DNA from: JAHEJA01 sp965656445
Lineage (GTDB): Bacteria > Pseudomonadota > Alphaproteobacteria > Rhodobacterales > Rhodobacteraceae
Assembly (NCBI GenBank): GCA_965656445.1
Contig: CBFHKO010000001.1
Coordinates: forward strand, 434,001 to 498,000
Direction: 5' to 3'
Length of the DNA: 64,000 nucleotides
Shown here: one piece after another, positions 25,885 through 35,018 of the stretch
Layout: the number at the start of each line of letters is the position of its first letter
Numbering within the stretch: position 1 is the stretch's first letter
Made by a program: the position numbers and the translations under genes
The notes under the pieces: model-generated
Seen by the model: the letters and a program-made list of their open reading frames with translations, nothing else
Databases searched by the model: none
Told to the model about the DNA's origin: nothing

Positions 25885-26904
25885 ATGACAGCACTGAGCA
25901 AATATGAACGGCTTGAGGCCACTGGCCTATGGCGCCAATCCGAAGAGGATCAGCGCCGCAATGTCATTGTGTCGTTTGGGGATGCGAGCTTGATCATCAA
26001 AAGCACGAATGATCAGGTCCTGTCACACTGGTCTTTGGCGGCCCTTTTTCGGGCCAACCCAGGGAAGTTTCCTGCGATCTTTCATCCCGATGGAGACGAT
26101 ACCGAGACCCTGGAAATCCCTGAAAGCGAAACCGAAATGCTTGAGGCATTGGATCGCATTCTCACCCTAATCCACAAAAAGCGCCCAAAACCCGGTCGCT
26201 TGCGCGGTGTCACGCTATTGTCGATTTCTGCGGCAGTTTTGGCCTTGGGTGTGTTTTGGCTGCCAAGCGCGCTTCGGTCTTATGCGGTGAACGTTGTTCC
26301 AGACATCAAACGCCAAGAAATCGGTTTGGCGCTGTTGACTGAAATTGGGACGATCACAGGAAAGCCATGTCGATCGAGCTTGGCCGATCCAGCCTTGCAA
26401 GCCATCAGTAAACGTCTCACAGGGGCGCGTGATAAAATTAAAATCATGCCTTCTGTCTTGAATAGCACTGTGTCCATTCCCGGCGGCTTTATCTTGGCCA
26501 GTCATACATTGGTTGAGGACTTCGAAGACCCAGATGTCCTCTCAGGGTTTGTATTGGCCGAACAACTGAGAGCCTCAGGACTGGATCCCCTTGATCGGCT
26601 TCTGCAACATGCAGGCATTCGCACAACATTTGGGTTGTTAACGACAGGGGATATCCCCTCAGACACCCTAAATGCCTATGCAAAAGATTTGCTAAAAACG
26701 AGTCCTGAAAAAGTGGATATTGACGCTTTGATAGACCAGTTTGCCCAAGCCAACATTCGCGCGACACCCTTTGCCTATGCGATTGATATCACTGGTGAAA
26801 CAACGCTCCCCTTGCTAGAAGCGGATACGCTCCGTACAGGGCCGTCTAACCCCTCTCTCCTAGACGGAGACTGGATCAGGCTTCAGGGGATTTGCGGCGG
26901 ATAA
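25885..26904 (+). CDS. Membrane protein resembling M48 peptidase but lacking HExxH
   Basis: A 339-residue protein: N-terminal cytoplasmic domain (1-100) containing RRNVIVSFGDASLII and HWSLAALFRANPG, one hydrophobic segment (about 107-127), then an extracytoplasmic domain. In that domain VSIPGGFILASHTLVEDFED (197-216 region) and LSGFVLAEQLRASG mirror the M48 layout of PGG-x-I followed by VLAHExxH. Where M48 enzymes have HExxH this protein has EQLRA (226-230), so zinc binding and proteolysis are not expected. The likeness is from motif layout by eye, not alignment. It could be a pseudoenzyme or chaperone-like factor. It follows the ligase gene by 69 bases on the same strand. Confidence 0.6.
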   Translation: MTALSKYERLEATGLWRQSEEDQRRNVIVSFGDASLIIKSTNDQVLSHWSLAALFRANPGKFPAIFHPDGDDTETLEIPESETEMLEALDRILTLIHKKRPKPGRLRGVTLLSISAAVLALGVFWLPSALRSYAVNVVPDIKRQEIGLALLTEIGTITGKPCRSSLADPALQAISKRLTGARDKIKIMPSVLNSTVSIPGGFILASHTLVEDFEDPDVLSGFVLAEQLRASGLDPLDRLLQHAGIRTTFGLLTTGDIPSDTLNAYAKDLLKTSPEKVDIDALIDQFAQANIRATPFAYAIDITGETTLPLLEADTLRTGPSNPSLLDGDWIRLQGICGG

Positions 26905-26906
26905 AC

Positions 26907-27974
26907 TTAGCGCGCGAACGCGTCAGAGAATCCAGCGCCCCGCGCCTTGCTCAAGGCTGATTTCACGGCAGAGCGTGAGCTAAACGGCCCCGCCATTACA
27001 ACGGTATATGATTTTCCAGAGCGGGAAATTTTCTGTGTCCGCACAGGCAGGCCGAGACGTTTCAGCCGCGCAGATGTCTTGGTCGCGTTAGAGGCAACAC
27101 CAAATGTCCCAACCTGTACATATTTTGCACCCGAGCTCACCTTTGGTGCGGCCTTCGTTGACGCCACACGACGCTGTGGCGTGGCCTTTTGCGACGTTGC
27201 CATATTGCGCTTCACAGAGGCCGTTGCTTGCTTGGGTACCAAAAAGATTGCGCCATCCGCACGTGCAACGATGTCCAATTTTTCAGGAGCTGCTAAATAG
27301 GTTTGTTGCTGAGTAATGTCGGTAAACGGATACATCAATTTGCCGAAATTGCGCGTCACATCTTGTCCAGTTGGAACGTGAATAAGCTGACGCGGAACCG
27401 TTCTGGTCCACATCAAATCCGTTGCTTGGATCCCTTTTGCAGATTGGACAGCGCGTTTAACATTCAAACGATCATCGTTCCACGCGTTACGATATCCCTT
27501 TGGAACCGACACCTTTGGATTGGCGGGTCGCACCACTTGCGTTGTCGGAGCAACGACGACAGGTTGGGCCGCTTGTTTGCGGACAACTTTCGGCGCCGCA
27601 GCCACTGGGGCCGTCACAGTCGATGCTACAGTCCGAACAGGAGCAGATTTCGCAACAACCTTTGGCGAGGGTTTTGGTGTGACCACAGGTTTTGGTGCGG
27701 GTTGCGCGGCGGCAACTTGGCGGGTTTGGGTTTTGGCAAAGCTCGGTTTGTAACCACAGACCACTTGTTTCTGGCGTGTCACACGAGGAACCCAATTAAC
27801 GATACCTCCGCGACCTGCGCGGATGTAAACACAGCCTTTACTGTCCACAAATTGGGTGCCGGTAAAGCCAGCAGGTGGTAATTCCGCAGGCCCAGAATCG
27901 CGTGCAAGAGTGGCCGCCGAAATTGGAGCCGATAACATGATACCTATTAAAAACGGTGCAGCAAATTTTTTCAT
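26907..27974 (-). CDS. SPOR-domain cell-envelope protein
   Basis: A 355-residue secreted or anchored protein with an N-terminal signal segment (MKKFAAPFLIGIMLSAPISA). A short conserved domain follows with FVDSKGCVYIRAGRGG and VCGYKP, then a long Ala/Pro/Lys/Val-rich linker, and a C-terminal SPOR domain (about 280-355, starting KYVQVGTFG and ending ARGAGFSDAF). SPOR domains bind denuded peptidoglycan at division sites, so a septal wall function is likely. The ATG at 27974 is chosen because it starts the signal peptide directly; a longer frame from 28082 overlaps upp. Convergent with the M48-like gene, only 2 bases apart. Confidence 0.83.
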   Translation of the reverse strand: MKKFAAPFLIGIMLSAPISAATLARDSGPAELPPAGFTGTQFVDSKGCVYIRAGRGGIVNWVPRVTRQKQVVCGYKPSFAKTQTRQVAAAQPAPKPVVTPKPSPKVVAKSAPVRTVASTVTAPVAAAPKVVRKQAAQPVVVAPTTQVVRPANPKVSVPKGYRNAWNDDRLNVKRAVQSAKGIQATDLMWTRTVPRQLIHVPTGQDVTRNFGKLMYPFTDITQQQTYLAAPEKLDIVARADGAIFLVPKQATASVKRNMATSQKATPQRRVASTKAAPKVSSGAKYVQVGTFGVASNATKTSARLKRLGLPVRTQKISRSGKSYTVVMAGPFSSRSAVKSALSKARGAGFSDAFAR

Positions 27975-28044
27975 TTTTATGTCTGTCCGCACAGATTTAT
28001 AGTACCATGCCCCAAATCTATGGGTTAGTAAAGCAGACTTTAGC

Positions 28045-28677
28045 TTATTTTGTGCCGAACATTCGGTCCCCCGCATCCCCAAGCCCAGGCATAATGTATC
28101 CTTTTTCGTTCAACTGACGATCAAGCGACGCGGTCACGATTGGAACATCAGGATGTGCCTCTTTCATTCGGGCCACACCTTCGGGAGCGGCGAGCAAACA
28201 AAGGAACAAAATATTCTTGGCCCCTGCGTTCTTGAGCATATCAATCGCGGCGACCGAGGAATTCCCAGTGGCCAACATAGGATCAACTGCAATTGTGACA
28301 CGGCTGCCGATTTCTTCGGGAACTTTGAAATAATATTCAACGGGTTCGAGCGTTTCTTCGTCCCGATAAAGCCCAACAAAGCCAACACGCGCCGATGGGA
28401 TAAGCTCGAGCACCCCATCAAGCATCCCGTTTCCCGCGCGCAAAATCGACACCAAGGCCAATTTTTTACCAGCCAAAACAGGCGCCTGCATCGTTTCAAT
28501 CGGTGTTTGGATTTCTCGCGCACCCATCGGCAATTCACGGGTCACTTCGTAAGCCAAAAGCTGGCTTATTTCGCGCAACAAGCGGCGGAATTCGGATGTT
28601 GGCGTATCTTGGTTCCGCATCAGCGTAAGCTTGTGTTGAACCAAAGGGTGATCCACAACAGTGAGGTGTTGCATCAA
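28045..28677 (-). CDS. upp: Uracil phosphoribosyltransferase
   Basis: Converts uracil and PRPP to UMP. The 210-residue protein has the PRPP-binding motif VDPMLATGNSSVAAID near residues 128-143, ILRAGNGM in the substrate loop, and the uracil-binding YIMPGLGDAGDRMFGT at the C-terminus, all characteristic of Upp. Its ATG overlaps the add stop by ATGA, so it is the last gene of the nucleoside salvage operon cdd-deoA-deoB-add-upp and would salvage the uracil released by DeoA-type phosphorolysis. Confidence 0.95.
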   Translation of the reverse strand: MMQHLTVVDHPLVQHKLTLMRNQDTPTSEFRRLLREISQLLAYEVTRELPMGAREIQTPIETMQAPVLAGKKLALVSILRAGNGMLDGVLELIPSARVGFVGLYRDEETLEPVEYYFKVPEEIGSRVTIAVDPMLATGNSSVAAIDMLKNAGAKNILFLCLLAAPEGVARMKEAHPDVPIVTASLDRQLNEKGYIMPGLGDAGDRMFGTK

Positions 28678-29660
28678 AATTCCTCCAATTTTGTTCGTAG
28701 TTTGGCTTTGGTTGCGTTATCGCAAAAAGCCGCGTTTATTGCATCGTGATTGATGGCCTTGAAATCATCCTCTGTCCAACCAAAGACACGTGCTAAATCT
28801 TCGTATTCCTTGGTCAGTGTTGTGTGGAAAAAGGGCGGATCATCTGTTGAAATGCTCACCTTAACCCCTTGATCACGCAGGGCTTGTATCGGATGGCTCT
28901 CCAAGCTCGGACAGGCCTCAAGGAACACATTGGACCCAGGGCAGACTTCCAACATGATTTGGCGTGCTTTGACCTCTTCGACGAGGTTTTGATCCTCAAT
29001 CACTTGAAATCCATGTCCCAAGCGTTCGACGTTGAGGTCAAATATTGCCTGACGCACGCTTTCGGCACCACCCCATTCGCCCGCATGTGTCGTCAAATGC
29101 AATTTCGCCTCACGCGCCATGTCAAAGGCATAAGCAAAATCGCCTTGAGTGCCCATGCTTTCATCGCCGCCCATGCCAAACCCAACGATATAATCGCCAG
29201 CTGTTTCAGCCGCACATTTGGCCGCTGCTTTCGCTTTGTCGGGGCCAAAGTGGCGGATACATGTCACAATTCCCTTGGACACAATCCCATAGTCTCGCTC
29301 CGCATCTGAGGCCGCTTGTTGCATCGCAGCAAGGTATTCGCGCCACGCGCCAAGGTCCGAGCCACCGCAGAAATCAGGGGAAATAAAGCTTTCGACATAG
29401 ATCGCGCCATGTTCGGCGCAATTGGCCAAAATTTCTGTTGTCAATCGTTGGAAGTCTTCGGGGGACGTCAAGACCGAGCAAGCCGCCTCATATACGCTTA
29501 AAAAGTGGACGAAATTTTCATATTTATAACCTCCTTCGGCATCAAAGATACCAGAGAGATCCACCTTTTTCTCATGCGCGAGTTGGCGAATGAAATTCGG
29601 CGGCGCTGCACCTTCGTGATGAAGGTGAAGCTCAATCTTAGGAAGCTGTTGAAAATTCAT
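28674..29660 (-). CDS. add: Adenosine deaminase
   Basis: A 328-residue metal-dependent deaminase converting adenosine or deoxyadenosine to inosine. Zinc ligands are seen in IELHLHHEGA (His residues near 11-14), THAGEWGG with the catalytic region, RLGHGFQV, and the STDDPPFF block near residue 270. The HLHHEG variant differs from the more common HLHLEG. It overlaps deoB and upp by 4 bases on either side, giving a tightly coupled salvage operon. Adenine deaminase activity is a possible alternative but the sequence fits adenosine deaminase. Confidence 0.9.
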   Translation of the reverse strand: MNFQQLPKIELHLHHEGAAPPNFIRQLAHEKKVDLSGIFDAEGGYKYENFVHFLSVYEAACSVLTSPEDFQRLTTEILANCAEHGAIYVESFISPDFCGGSDLGAWREYLAAMQQAASDAERDYGIVSKGIVTCIRHFGPDKAKAAAKCAAETAGDYIVGFGMGGDESMGTQGDFAYAFDMAREAKLHLTTHAGEWGGAESVRQAIFDLNVERLGHGFQVIEDQNLVEEVKARQIMLEVCPGSNVFLEACPSLESHPIQALRDQGVKVSISTDDPPFFHTTLTKEYEDLARVFGWTEDDFKAINHDAINAAFCDNATKAKLRTKLEEF

Positions 29661-30868
29661 AAAAAATTACGTCCTTCTGATTGAGGTGTGACGCCGAGAT
29701 AGGCCGCGATAGTCGTAGCGATATCGCTAAATTTGATGTGCCCAAAACTACGAGCATCCACACCGTAACACAAGACAGGAACGCGCTCGCGGGTATGATC
29801 CCCCCCGACCCAAGTGGGGTCATTTCCGTGATCTGCTGTGATAATCATCACATCACCCGCTTTCAGGGCCGCAAGCGCCTCGGCAATTACCGTATCAAAC
29901 CATTCTAATGCTTTCGCATAGCCAGAAACATCCCTGCGGTGCCCATAGAGGCTATCGAATTCGACAAAATTGGCGAAAACCAAAGCATTATCAGGTGCTG
30001 TTGAGATTTGACTCAAAAGATGGTTACCAAGTTCTAAATCCGTCCCCGTCACGACTTGATCAATCCCTTGCATCGAAAAGATATCGCCAATTTTTCCAAC
30101 TGCAACAACTGGATAACCTGCAGATTGAACCCATTGCGTGAGAACTGGTTTAGGAGGAGTTAACGCGAAATCTTTGCGGTTTTTGGTTCTTTGGAAACCA
30201 TTAATTACATCCCCCACAAAGGGACGCGCAATCACACGACCGACTTTCATCTCGTGCAATTTGGGAGCTAGGTGGCGGCACAAGTCATGCAATCGATCCA
30301 ACCCAAAGTTGTCTTCGTGCGCTGCTATTTGAAAGACGCTATCAACGGACGTGTAACAAATCGGTATACCAGTTTCGATATGCTGAGCGCCAAATTTGTC
30401 AATGATATCAGTCCCAGAAGCATGACAATTCCCTAATATGCCATCGACACCGCAATACTCAGTCACGCTTTTGATGATGTCCTCAGGAAATGAATGAACT
30501 TTGTCATTAAAATAATGCCACTCCCATGTCACAGGAAGCCCTGCAATTTCCCAATGTCCCGAAGGCGTATCCTTGCCCTTTGATGTTTCTGTCGCAACGC
30601 CCCAAGGACCATCAATATCGCAGAGCATATTCGGAACGCTCTCACCACTTGCAAGCTTAACCGCTGCGCCCAATCCCATCGCCTCAAGCGTCGGCAAATT
30701 TAAGGGCCCAGAGCGACCTTCATTCGCGCGACCCTTTGCGCAGGCCTGCGCAATGTGCAGAACAGTATTTGCACCTGTATCGGGCACCTCTCCGTTGAAA
30801 TACGCCGATGCATCAGGTGCGCCACCTATGCCCACAGAGTCCATAACGATCAAAAACACGCGGCCCAT
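29657..30868 (-). CDS. deoB: Phosphopentomutase
   Basis: A 403-residue alkaline-phosphatase-superfamily enzyme interconverting ribose-1-phosphate or deoxyribose-1-phosphate with the 5-phosphates. Seen: VMDSVGIGGAPDA (metal-binding Asp near the N-terminus), TASSK-type TETSKGKDTPSGHWE with the phosphorylated Thr, and the C-terminal ITADHGNDPTWVGGDHTRERVPVL metal site, whose two halves bind Mn2+. The start follows the deoA stop with no gap (TAA then ATG). It carries the sugar phosphates made by DeoA toward the pentose pathway. Confidence 0.95.
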   Translation of the reverse strand: MGRVFLIVMDSVGIGGAPDASAYFNGEVPDTGANTVLHIAQACAKGRANEGRSGPLNLPTLEAMGLGAAVKLASGESVPNMLCDIDGPWGVATETSKGKDTPSGHWEIAGLPVTWEWHYFNDKVHSFPEDIIKSVTEYCGVDGILGNCHASGTDIIDKFGAQHIETGIPICYTSVDSVFQIAAHEDNFGLDRLHDLCRHLAPKLHEMKVGRVIARPFVGDVINGFQRTKNRKDFALTPPKPVLTQWVQSAGYPVVAVGKIGDIFSMQGIDQVVTGTDLELGNHLLSQISTAPDNALVFANFVEFDSLYGHRRDVSGYAKALEWFDTVIAEALAALKAGDVMIITADHGNDPTWVGGDHTRERVPVLCYGVDARSFGHIKFSDIATTIAAYLGVTPQSEGRNFL

Positions 30869-32167
30869 TTATGACACCTTTTCAATAACTAACGGGCTTT
30901 GATCGGGTTTCTCACCAATCATAACGGCCGCCTTGATCTGAGTTTGGGCGAGCTGCGCGCTCTCCAAACGGGAGGCATGCACACGCGCGATCACCTCCCC
31001 TTTTTTGACCTTGCTCCCAAGCGCCGTCACATCAGACAGCCCAACAGCAGGATCAATCGTATCGCCGTCTTTTTGGCGACCGCCGCCCAATCCAACAACA
31101 CAAAGCCCCAAAGCTTCGCCGTTCCAGCCCGCAATATAGCCGTCTTGGGGCGCAAGCACCTCTTGGATTGTGCTGGCCTCGGTTAAATATCGCTGCCAAT
31201 TTTCTACGAAATTCACAGGTCCCCCCATCAGGGAAACCATCTTGCCAAATTTTTCCGCAGCCACCCCAGAGTCCAAAGCCTGAGTTAACGCCGCCATGGC
31301 AGCTGTGTCGTCAAACTGCGGTGTATTCGCCAAAAGTGTTGCCCCAAGTTCAAGCGATAAATCCCGCAACCGCCCAGATGTTTTTCCGGTCAAGACACTC
31401 ATAACCTCATGAATTTCGAGAACATTCCCAATCGCAGGGGCAACAGGTTCATTCATATCCGTTATAATCGCTGAGGTCGGACAGCCCGCGCTATTGGCCG
31501 TTTGGACCAAGGCCTCTGCCACCGCTTTGGCCTCTGCATGCGATTTCATAAAGGCACCGGTGCCGCATTTCACATCCAAAACCAATCCGTCTAACCCTGC
31601 GGCGAGTTTTTTGGACAGGATTGAGGCGGTGATTAAATCAATGCTTTCGACCGTAGCTGTCACATCCCGTATCGCATACAGCCGTTTGTCAGCTGGGGCA
31701 ATCTTAGCGCTTGCGCTGGCAATGGCACAGCCGCAAGAGCGCACGATTGAGGCAAACTCACGTTGGTCTAGATCAACGCGCACCCCTGGGATTGCTTCGA
31801 GCTTGTCCAATGTGCCGCCGGTGTGGCCAAGCCCCCGTCCAGAGACCATAGGCACATAGACCCCAACGGCGGCTAAGAGCGGGGCCAGAACCAAAGACAC
31901 ACAATCCCCAACACCGCCAGTAGAATGTTTATCCAGAATTGGGCCATCCAAATCCCACGATAAACACTCACCACTATCGCGCATTGCCAATGTTAAATCC
32001 ACGCGCCCCCGCTCGGAAAGCCCGTTCAAAACAACCGCCATGGCAAAGGCACCCGCCTGAGCATCACTTACCGTTTGATCGGCTAAGCCATTGGCGAACC
32101 ATATCAATTCGTCACGTGTTGGGTCATTTCCCAACCTCAGCTTGGTTATGATGTGACGCGCATCCAC
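30869..32167 (-). CDS. deoA: Thymidine phosphorylase
   Basis: Phosphorolyses thymidine or deoxyuridine to the base and deoxyribose-1-phosphate. The 432-residue protein has the phosphate-binding DKHSTGGVGD (about residues 79-88), SGRGLGHTGGTLDKLEAIPG and the KCGTGAFMKS block, then the C-terminal alpha/beta domain with LGGGRQKDGDTIDPAVG. This is the NP-II family layout (also PdpA/Udp-like), and length supports DeoA. It lies 3 bases after the cdd stop and directly abuts deoB. Confidence 0.94.
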   Translation of the reverse strand: MDARHIITKLRLGNDPTRDELIWFANGLADQTVSDAQAGAFAMAVVLNGLSERGRVDLTLAMRDSGECLSWDLDGPILDKHSTGGVGDCVSLVLAPLLAAVGVYVPMVSGRGLGHTGGTLDKLEAIPGVRVDLDQREFASIVRSCGCAIASASAKIAPADKRLYAIRDVTATVESIDLITASILSKKLAAGLDGLVLDVKCGTGAFMKSHAEAKAVAEALVQTANSAGCPTSAIITDMNEPVAPAIGNVLEIHEVMSVLTGKTSGRLRDLSLELGATLLANTPQFDDTAAMAALTQALDSGVAAEKFGKMVSLMGGPVNFVENWQRYLTEASTIQEVLAPQDGYIAGWNGEALGLCVVGLGGGRQKDGDTIDPAVGLSDVTALGSKVKKGEVIARVHASRLESAQLAQTQIKAAVMIGEKPDQSPLVIEKVS

Positions 32168-32170
32168 CGA

Positions 32171-32563
32171 TTAGACCTCGCTCATATGACTTTGAGCGAA
32201 GGCACCTGGCAAGAGGTCAGCAACACGCAGTTTTAACTCAGTTCCCGAGAGCGTGGCCATTGTGACTTCGACGTCCCCATCGGAGAATTCAGCGAGCTTT
32301 TGTCGGCAACCGCCACACGGGGGAACCGGTGTTGGGCTGTCTGCGACCACGTACACTTGGGAAATTCTTTGGGCGCCATCTGCGATCATGGCCGCAATTG
32401 CGCCTGCTTCGGCGCATGTGCCTTCGGGATAGGCAACGTTTTCAACGTTAACGCCCTGATAGATGGACCCATTCTCCGCCAGTATCGCGGCCCCTACCTT
32501 AAAGTTTGAATAGGGCGCATAAGCGCGCTTCTGCACATCACATGCCGCTGATCGTAAATCCAT
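32171..32563 (-). CDS. cdd: Cytidine deaminase
   Basis: A 130-residue zinc enzyme deaminating cytidine and deoxycytidine. The active site is TCAEAGAIAAM (Cys ligand and catalytic Glu) plus PCGGCRQKLAEF (two Cys ligands), with NFKVGAAI and GVNVENVAYPEG before them, matching the homotetrameric Cdd. I start it at 32563 because GAGG lies 6 bases upstream and the length is then normal; a longer frame from 32644 is unconserved. First gene of the salvage operon, divergent from maeB across a palindromic promoter region. Confidence 0.93.
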   Translation of the reverse strand: MDLRSAACDVQKRAYAPYSNFKVGAAILAENGSIYQGVNVENVAYPEGTCAEAGAIAAMIADGAQRISQVYVVADSPTPVPPCGGCRQKLAEFSDGDVEVTMATLSGTELKLRVADLLPGAFAQSHMSEV

Positions 32564-32682
32564 TTTGAGCCTCACTCTTTCTAATCGTTCAACCAAAGCA
32601 TAATTGTGCACGATTTCAAAGACCAGAGCCCGTATTTTCGTCACGCGATTACATCATCATTCTCTTTCCATGAGGATCAAAT

Positions 32683-32700
32683 TAGTTTAACATTAAACTA
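32683..32700. promoter_or_regulatory. Perfect palindrome between cdd and maeB, candidate operator
   Basis: Arms TAGTTTAA (32683-32690) and TTAAACTA (32693-32700) flank the dinucleotide CA. The element lies 20 bases before the maeB ATG and 119 bases before cdd. Shape and size resemble MarR-type operators, but no regulator gene is adjacent, so the binding protein is unknown. Its position fits repression of maeB or control of both divergent units. Confidence 0.5.
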
Positions 32701-32720
32701 GATAATTTGAGGGCCCAAAA

Positions 32721-35000
32721 ATGTCAGATAATTCCGCCGAAAACCAACGCCAAGCCGCACTTGCCTATCACGAATTTCCCAAGCCAGGGAAACTTGAGGT
32801 TCGGGCAACCAAACCTTTGGCAAACGGGCGAGATTTGGCGCGGGCCTATTCCCCAGGGGTTGCCGAAGCCTGTGTCGAAATCAAGAAGGACCCCAACACC
32901 GCCAGCCGATATACGTCGCGCGGCAATTTGGTTGCGGTGGTTACCAATGGCTCTGCGGTTTTGGGGCTCGGCAATATTGGCGCTTTGGCATCGAAACCCG
33001 TGATGGAAGGCAAAGCGGTCCTCTTTAAAAAATTCGCTAATATCGATTGCTTTGACATCGAATTAAACGAAAGCGATCCTGAAAAGCTTGCTGAGATCGT
33101 CTGCGCATTAGAGCCTACCTTTGGCGCAATCAACCTAGAAGACATCAAAGCTCCAGATTGTTTTATTGTCGAAAAAATCTGTCGCGAGCGGATGAACATT
33201 CCCGTCTTTCACGATGATCAACACGGAACGGCCATTGTGGTCGGCGCGGCGGCAACGAACGCCCTGCGCGTCGCGAATAAATCATTTGAGGACATCAAAA
33301 TTGTTTCAACAGGTGGCGGCGCCGCTGGAATTGCCTGCTTGAACATGTTGCTCAAACTTGGAGTAAAGCGGGAAAATGTTTGGCTCTGTGATGTACATGG
33401 TCTAGTCTATGAGGGCCGCGAGATCGACATGAACCCTCAGAAATCCGCCTATGCCCAAGCAAGTGATAGACGCACATTAGACGACGTAATTGATGGCGCA
33501 GATATGTTTTTAGGGCTGTCTGGGCCAAATGTCTTGAGCCAAGACATGGTTGGCCGAATGGCAACACAACCGATTATCTTTGCCCTTGCGAACCCAAACC
33601 CTGAAATCATGCCCGACTTGGCCCGCGAGGTGGCACCCGATGCAATCATCGCAACAGGACGCAGCGATTTCCCGAACCAAGTTAACAATGTACTCTGTTT
33701 TCCGTTCATTTTCCGCGGTGCCCTAGATGTCGGTGCGACGGATATTAACGATGACATGAAACTTGCCTGTATTGATGGCATCGCCGAACTCGCCCGCGCC
33801 ACAACAAGCGCTGAGGCTGCCGCTGCGTACCAAGGGGAATCCATGACCTTTGGCGCGGATTACCTAATCCCTAAACCCTTTGACCCAAGACTATCCGCAA
33901 TTGTCTCTAGTGCTGTTGCACAGGCCGCGATGGACAGCGGCGTTGCGACACGGCCAATCGATGATCTCGATGCCTACAAAGAGTCGTTAAATCAAAACGT
34001 CTTTAAATCTGCGCTCTTGATGCGTCCTGTCTTTGAAGCGGCGTCACAAACCACCAGAAAGATTGTATTCGCCGAAGGCGAGGACGAACGTGTCTTGCGC
34101 GCAGCGCAAGCCATTTTGGAAGAAACCAGCGAAGTGCCTATCCTGATTGGACGTCCTGACGTTATGGACCAGCGATGCGAACGCATGGGGCTGACGATCC
34201 GACCAACACGTGATTTCAACATAGTTAATCCAGAAAATGATCCACGCTACCGTGATTACTGGGGTACCTATCATGAGCTCATGGCGCGCCAAGGGGTGAC
34301 ACCTGATTTGGCTAAAGCCATCATGCGCACGAATACAACCGCAATTGGCGCCGTCATGGTGCATCGCGGCGAAGCAGATAGCCTCATTTGTGGGACATTT
34401 GGCGAATACCGCTGGCATCTCAACTACTTGGAACAAATCCTAGGCTCGGACACGATGCGCCCGCATGGCGCATTGTCGTTAATGATCCTGGAAAAAGGGC
34501 CGCTCTTTATCGCTGATACGCATGTTTGGACGGAACCCACACCAGAGCAGATTGCGCAAACGGTCATAGGAGCCGCACGCCATGTGCGCCGCTTTGGGTT
34601 AGAGCCGAAAATTGCGCTTTGTGCACGGTCGCAATTTGGCAATATGTCTTGCGATACGGGTCAACGCATGCGCGATGCCTTGGCGATCCTAGATGCCTCA
34701 GACCTCGATTTTGCTTATGAGGGCGAAATGAATATTGATGCTGCTCTAGATGCGGAGCTTCGCGCACGCGTGTTGCCGTCTAATCGATTAACAGGCGAAG
34801 CGAATGTGTTAATCTTTGCGCATGCGGATGCTGCATCAGGTGTGCGTAACATCTTGAAAATGCGCGCGGATGGATTGGAGGTGGGCCCCATCCTAATGGG
34901 AATGGGCAACAAGGCGCATATTGTGACGCCCTCCATCACACCGCGCGGATTGCTCAATATGGCGGCTGTTGCGGGAACGCCAGTGACGCATTACGGCTAA
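32721..35000 (+). CDS. maeB: NADP-dependent malic enzyme with phosphotransacetylase-like domain
   Basis: A 759-residue MaeB-type enzyme oxidatively decarboxylating malate to pyruvate, making NADPH. The malic enzyme part (about 1-430) has SRYTSRGNLVAVVTNGSAVLG, the catalytic VFHDDQHGTAIV and VSTGGGAAGIA for NADP. The C-terminal part (about 435-759) is a phosphotransacetylase-like domain (KIVFAEGEDERVLRAAQ, then LNVLIFAHADAASG-like VLIFAHADA) that in MaeB binds acetyl-CoA as regulator. It is a single gene divergent from the salvage operon, with a palindrome just upstream. Confidence 0.94.
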   Translation: MSDNSAENQRQAALAYHEFPKPGKLEVRATKPLANGRDLARAYSPGVAEACVEIKKDPNTASRYTSRGNLVAVVTNGSAVLGLGNIGALASKPVMEGKAVLFKKFANIDCFDIELNESDPEKLAEIVCALEPTFGAINLEDIKAPDCFIVEKICRERMNIPVFHDDQHGTAIVVGAAATNALRVANKSFEDIKIVSTGGGAAGIACLNMLLKLGVKRENVWLCDVHGLVYEGREIDMNPQKSAYAQASDRRTLDDVIDGADMFLGLSGPNVLSQDMVGRMATQPIIFALANPNPEIMPDLAREVAPDAIIATGRSDFPNQVNNVLCFPFIFRGALDVGATDINDDMKLACIDGIAELARATTSAEAAAAYQGESMTFGADYLIPKPFDPRLSAIVSSAVAQAAMDSGVATRPIDDLDAYKESLNQNVFKSALLMRPVFEAASQTTRKIVFAEGEDERVLRAAQAILEETSEVPILIGRPDVMDQRCERMGLTIRPTRDFNIVNPENDPRYRDYWGTYHELMARQGVTPDLAKAIMRTNTTAIGAVMVHRGEADSLICGTFGEYRWHLNYLEQILGSDTMRPHGALSLMILEKGPLFIADTHVWTEPTPEQIAQTVIGAARHVRRFGLEPKIALCARSQFGNMSCDTGQRMRDALAILDASDLDFAYEGEMNIDAALDAELRARVLPSNRLTGEANVLIFAHADAASGVRNILKMRADGLEVGPILMGMGNKAHIVTPSITPRGLLNMAAVAGTPVTHYG

Positions 35001-35018
35001 GACATTAGTCTTTTTTCT
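34999..35018 (+). terminator. Short stem-loop at the maeB stop codon
   Basis: AAGAC (34999-35003), loop ATTA, GTCTT (35008-35012) then TTTTC. The stem has only five pairs and overlaps the maeB TAA, so it is a weak intrinsic terminator candidate ahead of the convergent metal-sensor gene. Confidence 0.38.

Noticed and set aside
27303..27881. 192-codon plus-strand frame with many Arg/Trp residues
   Set aside because: Antisense shadow of the low-complexity Ala/Pro linker of the SPOR protein.
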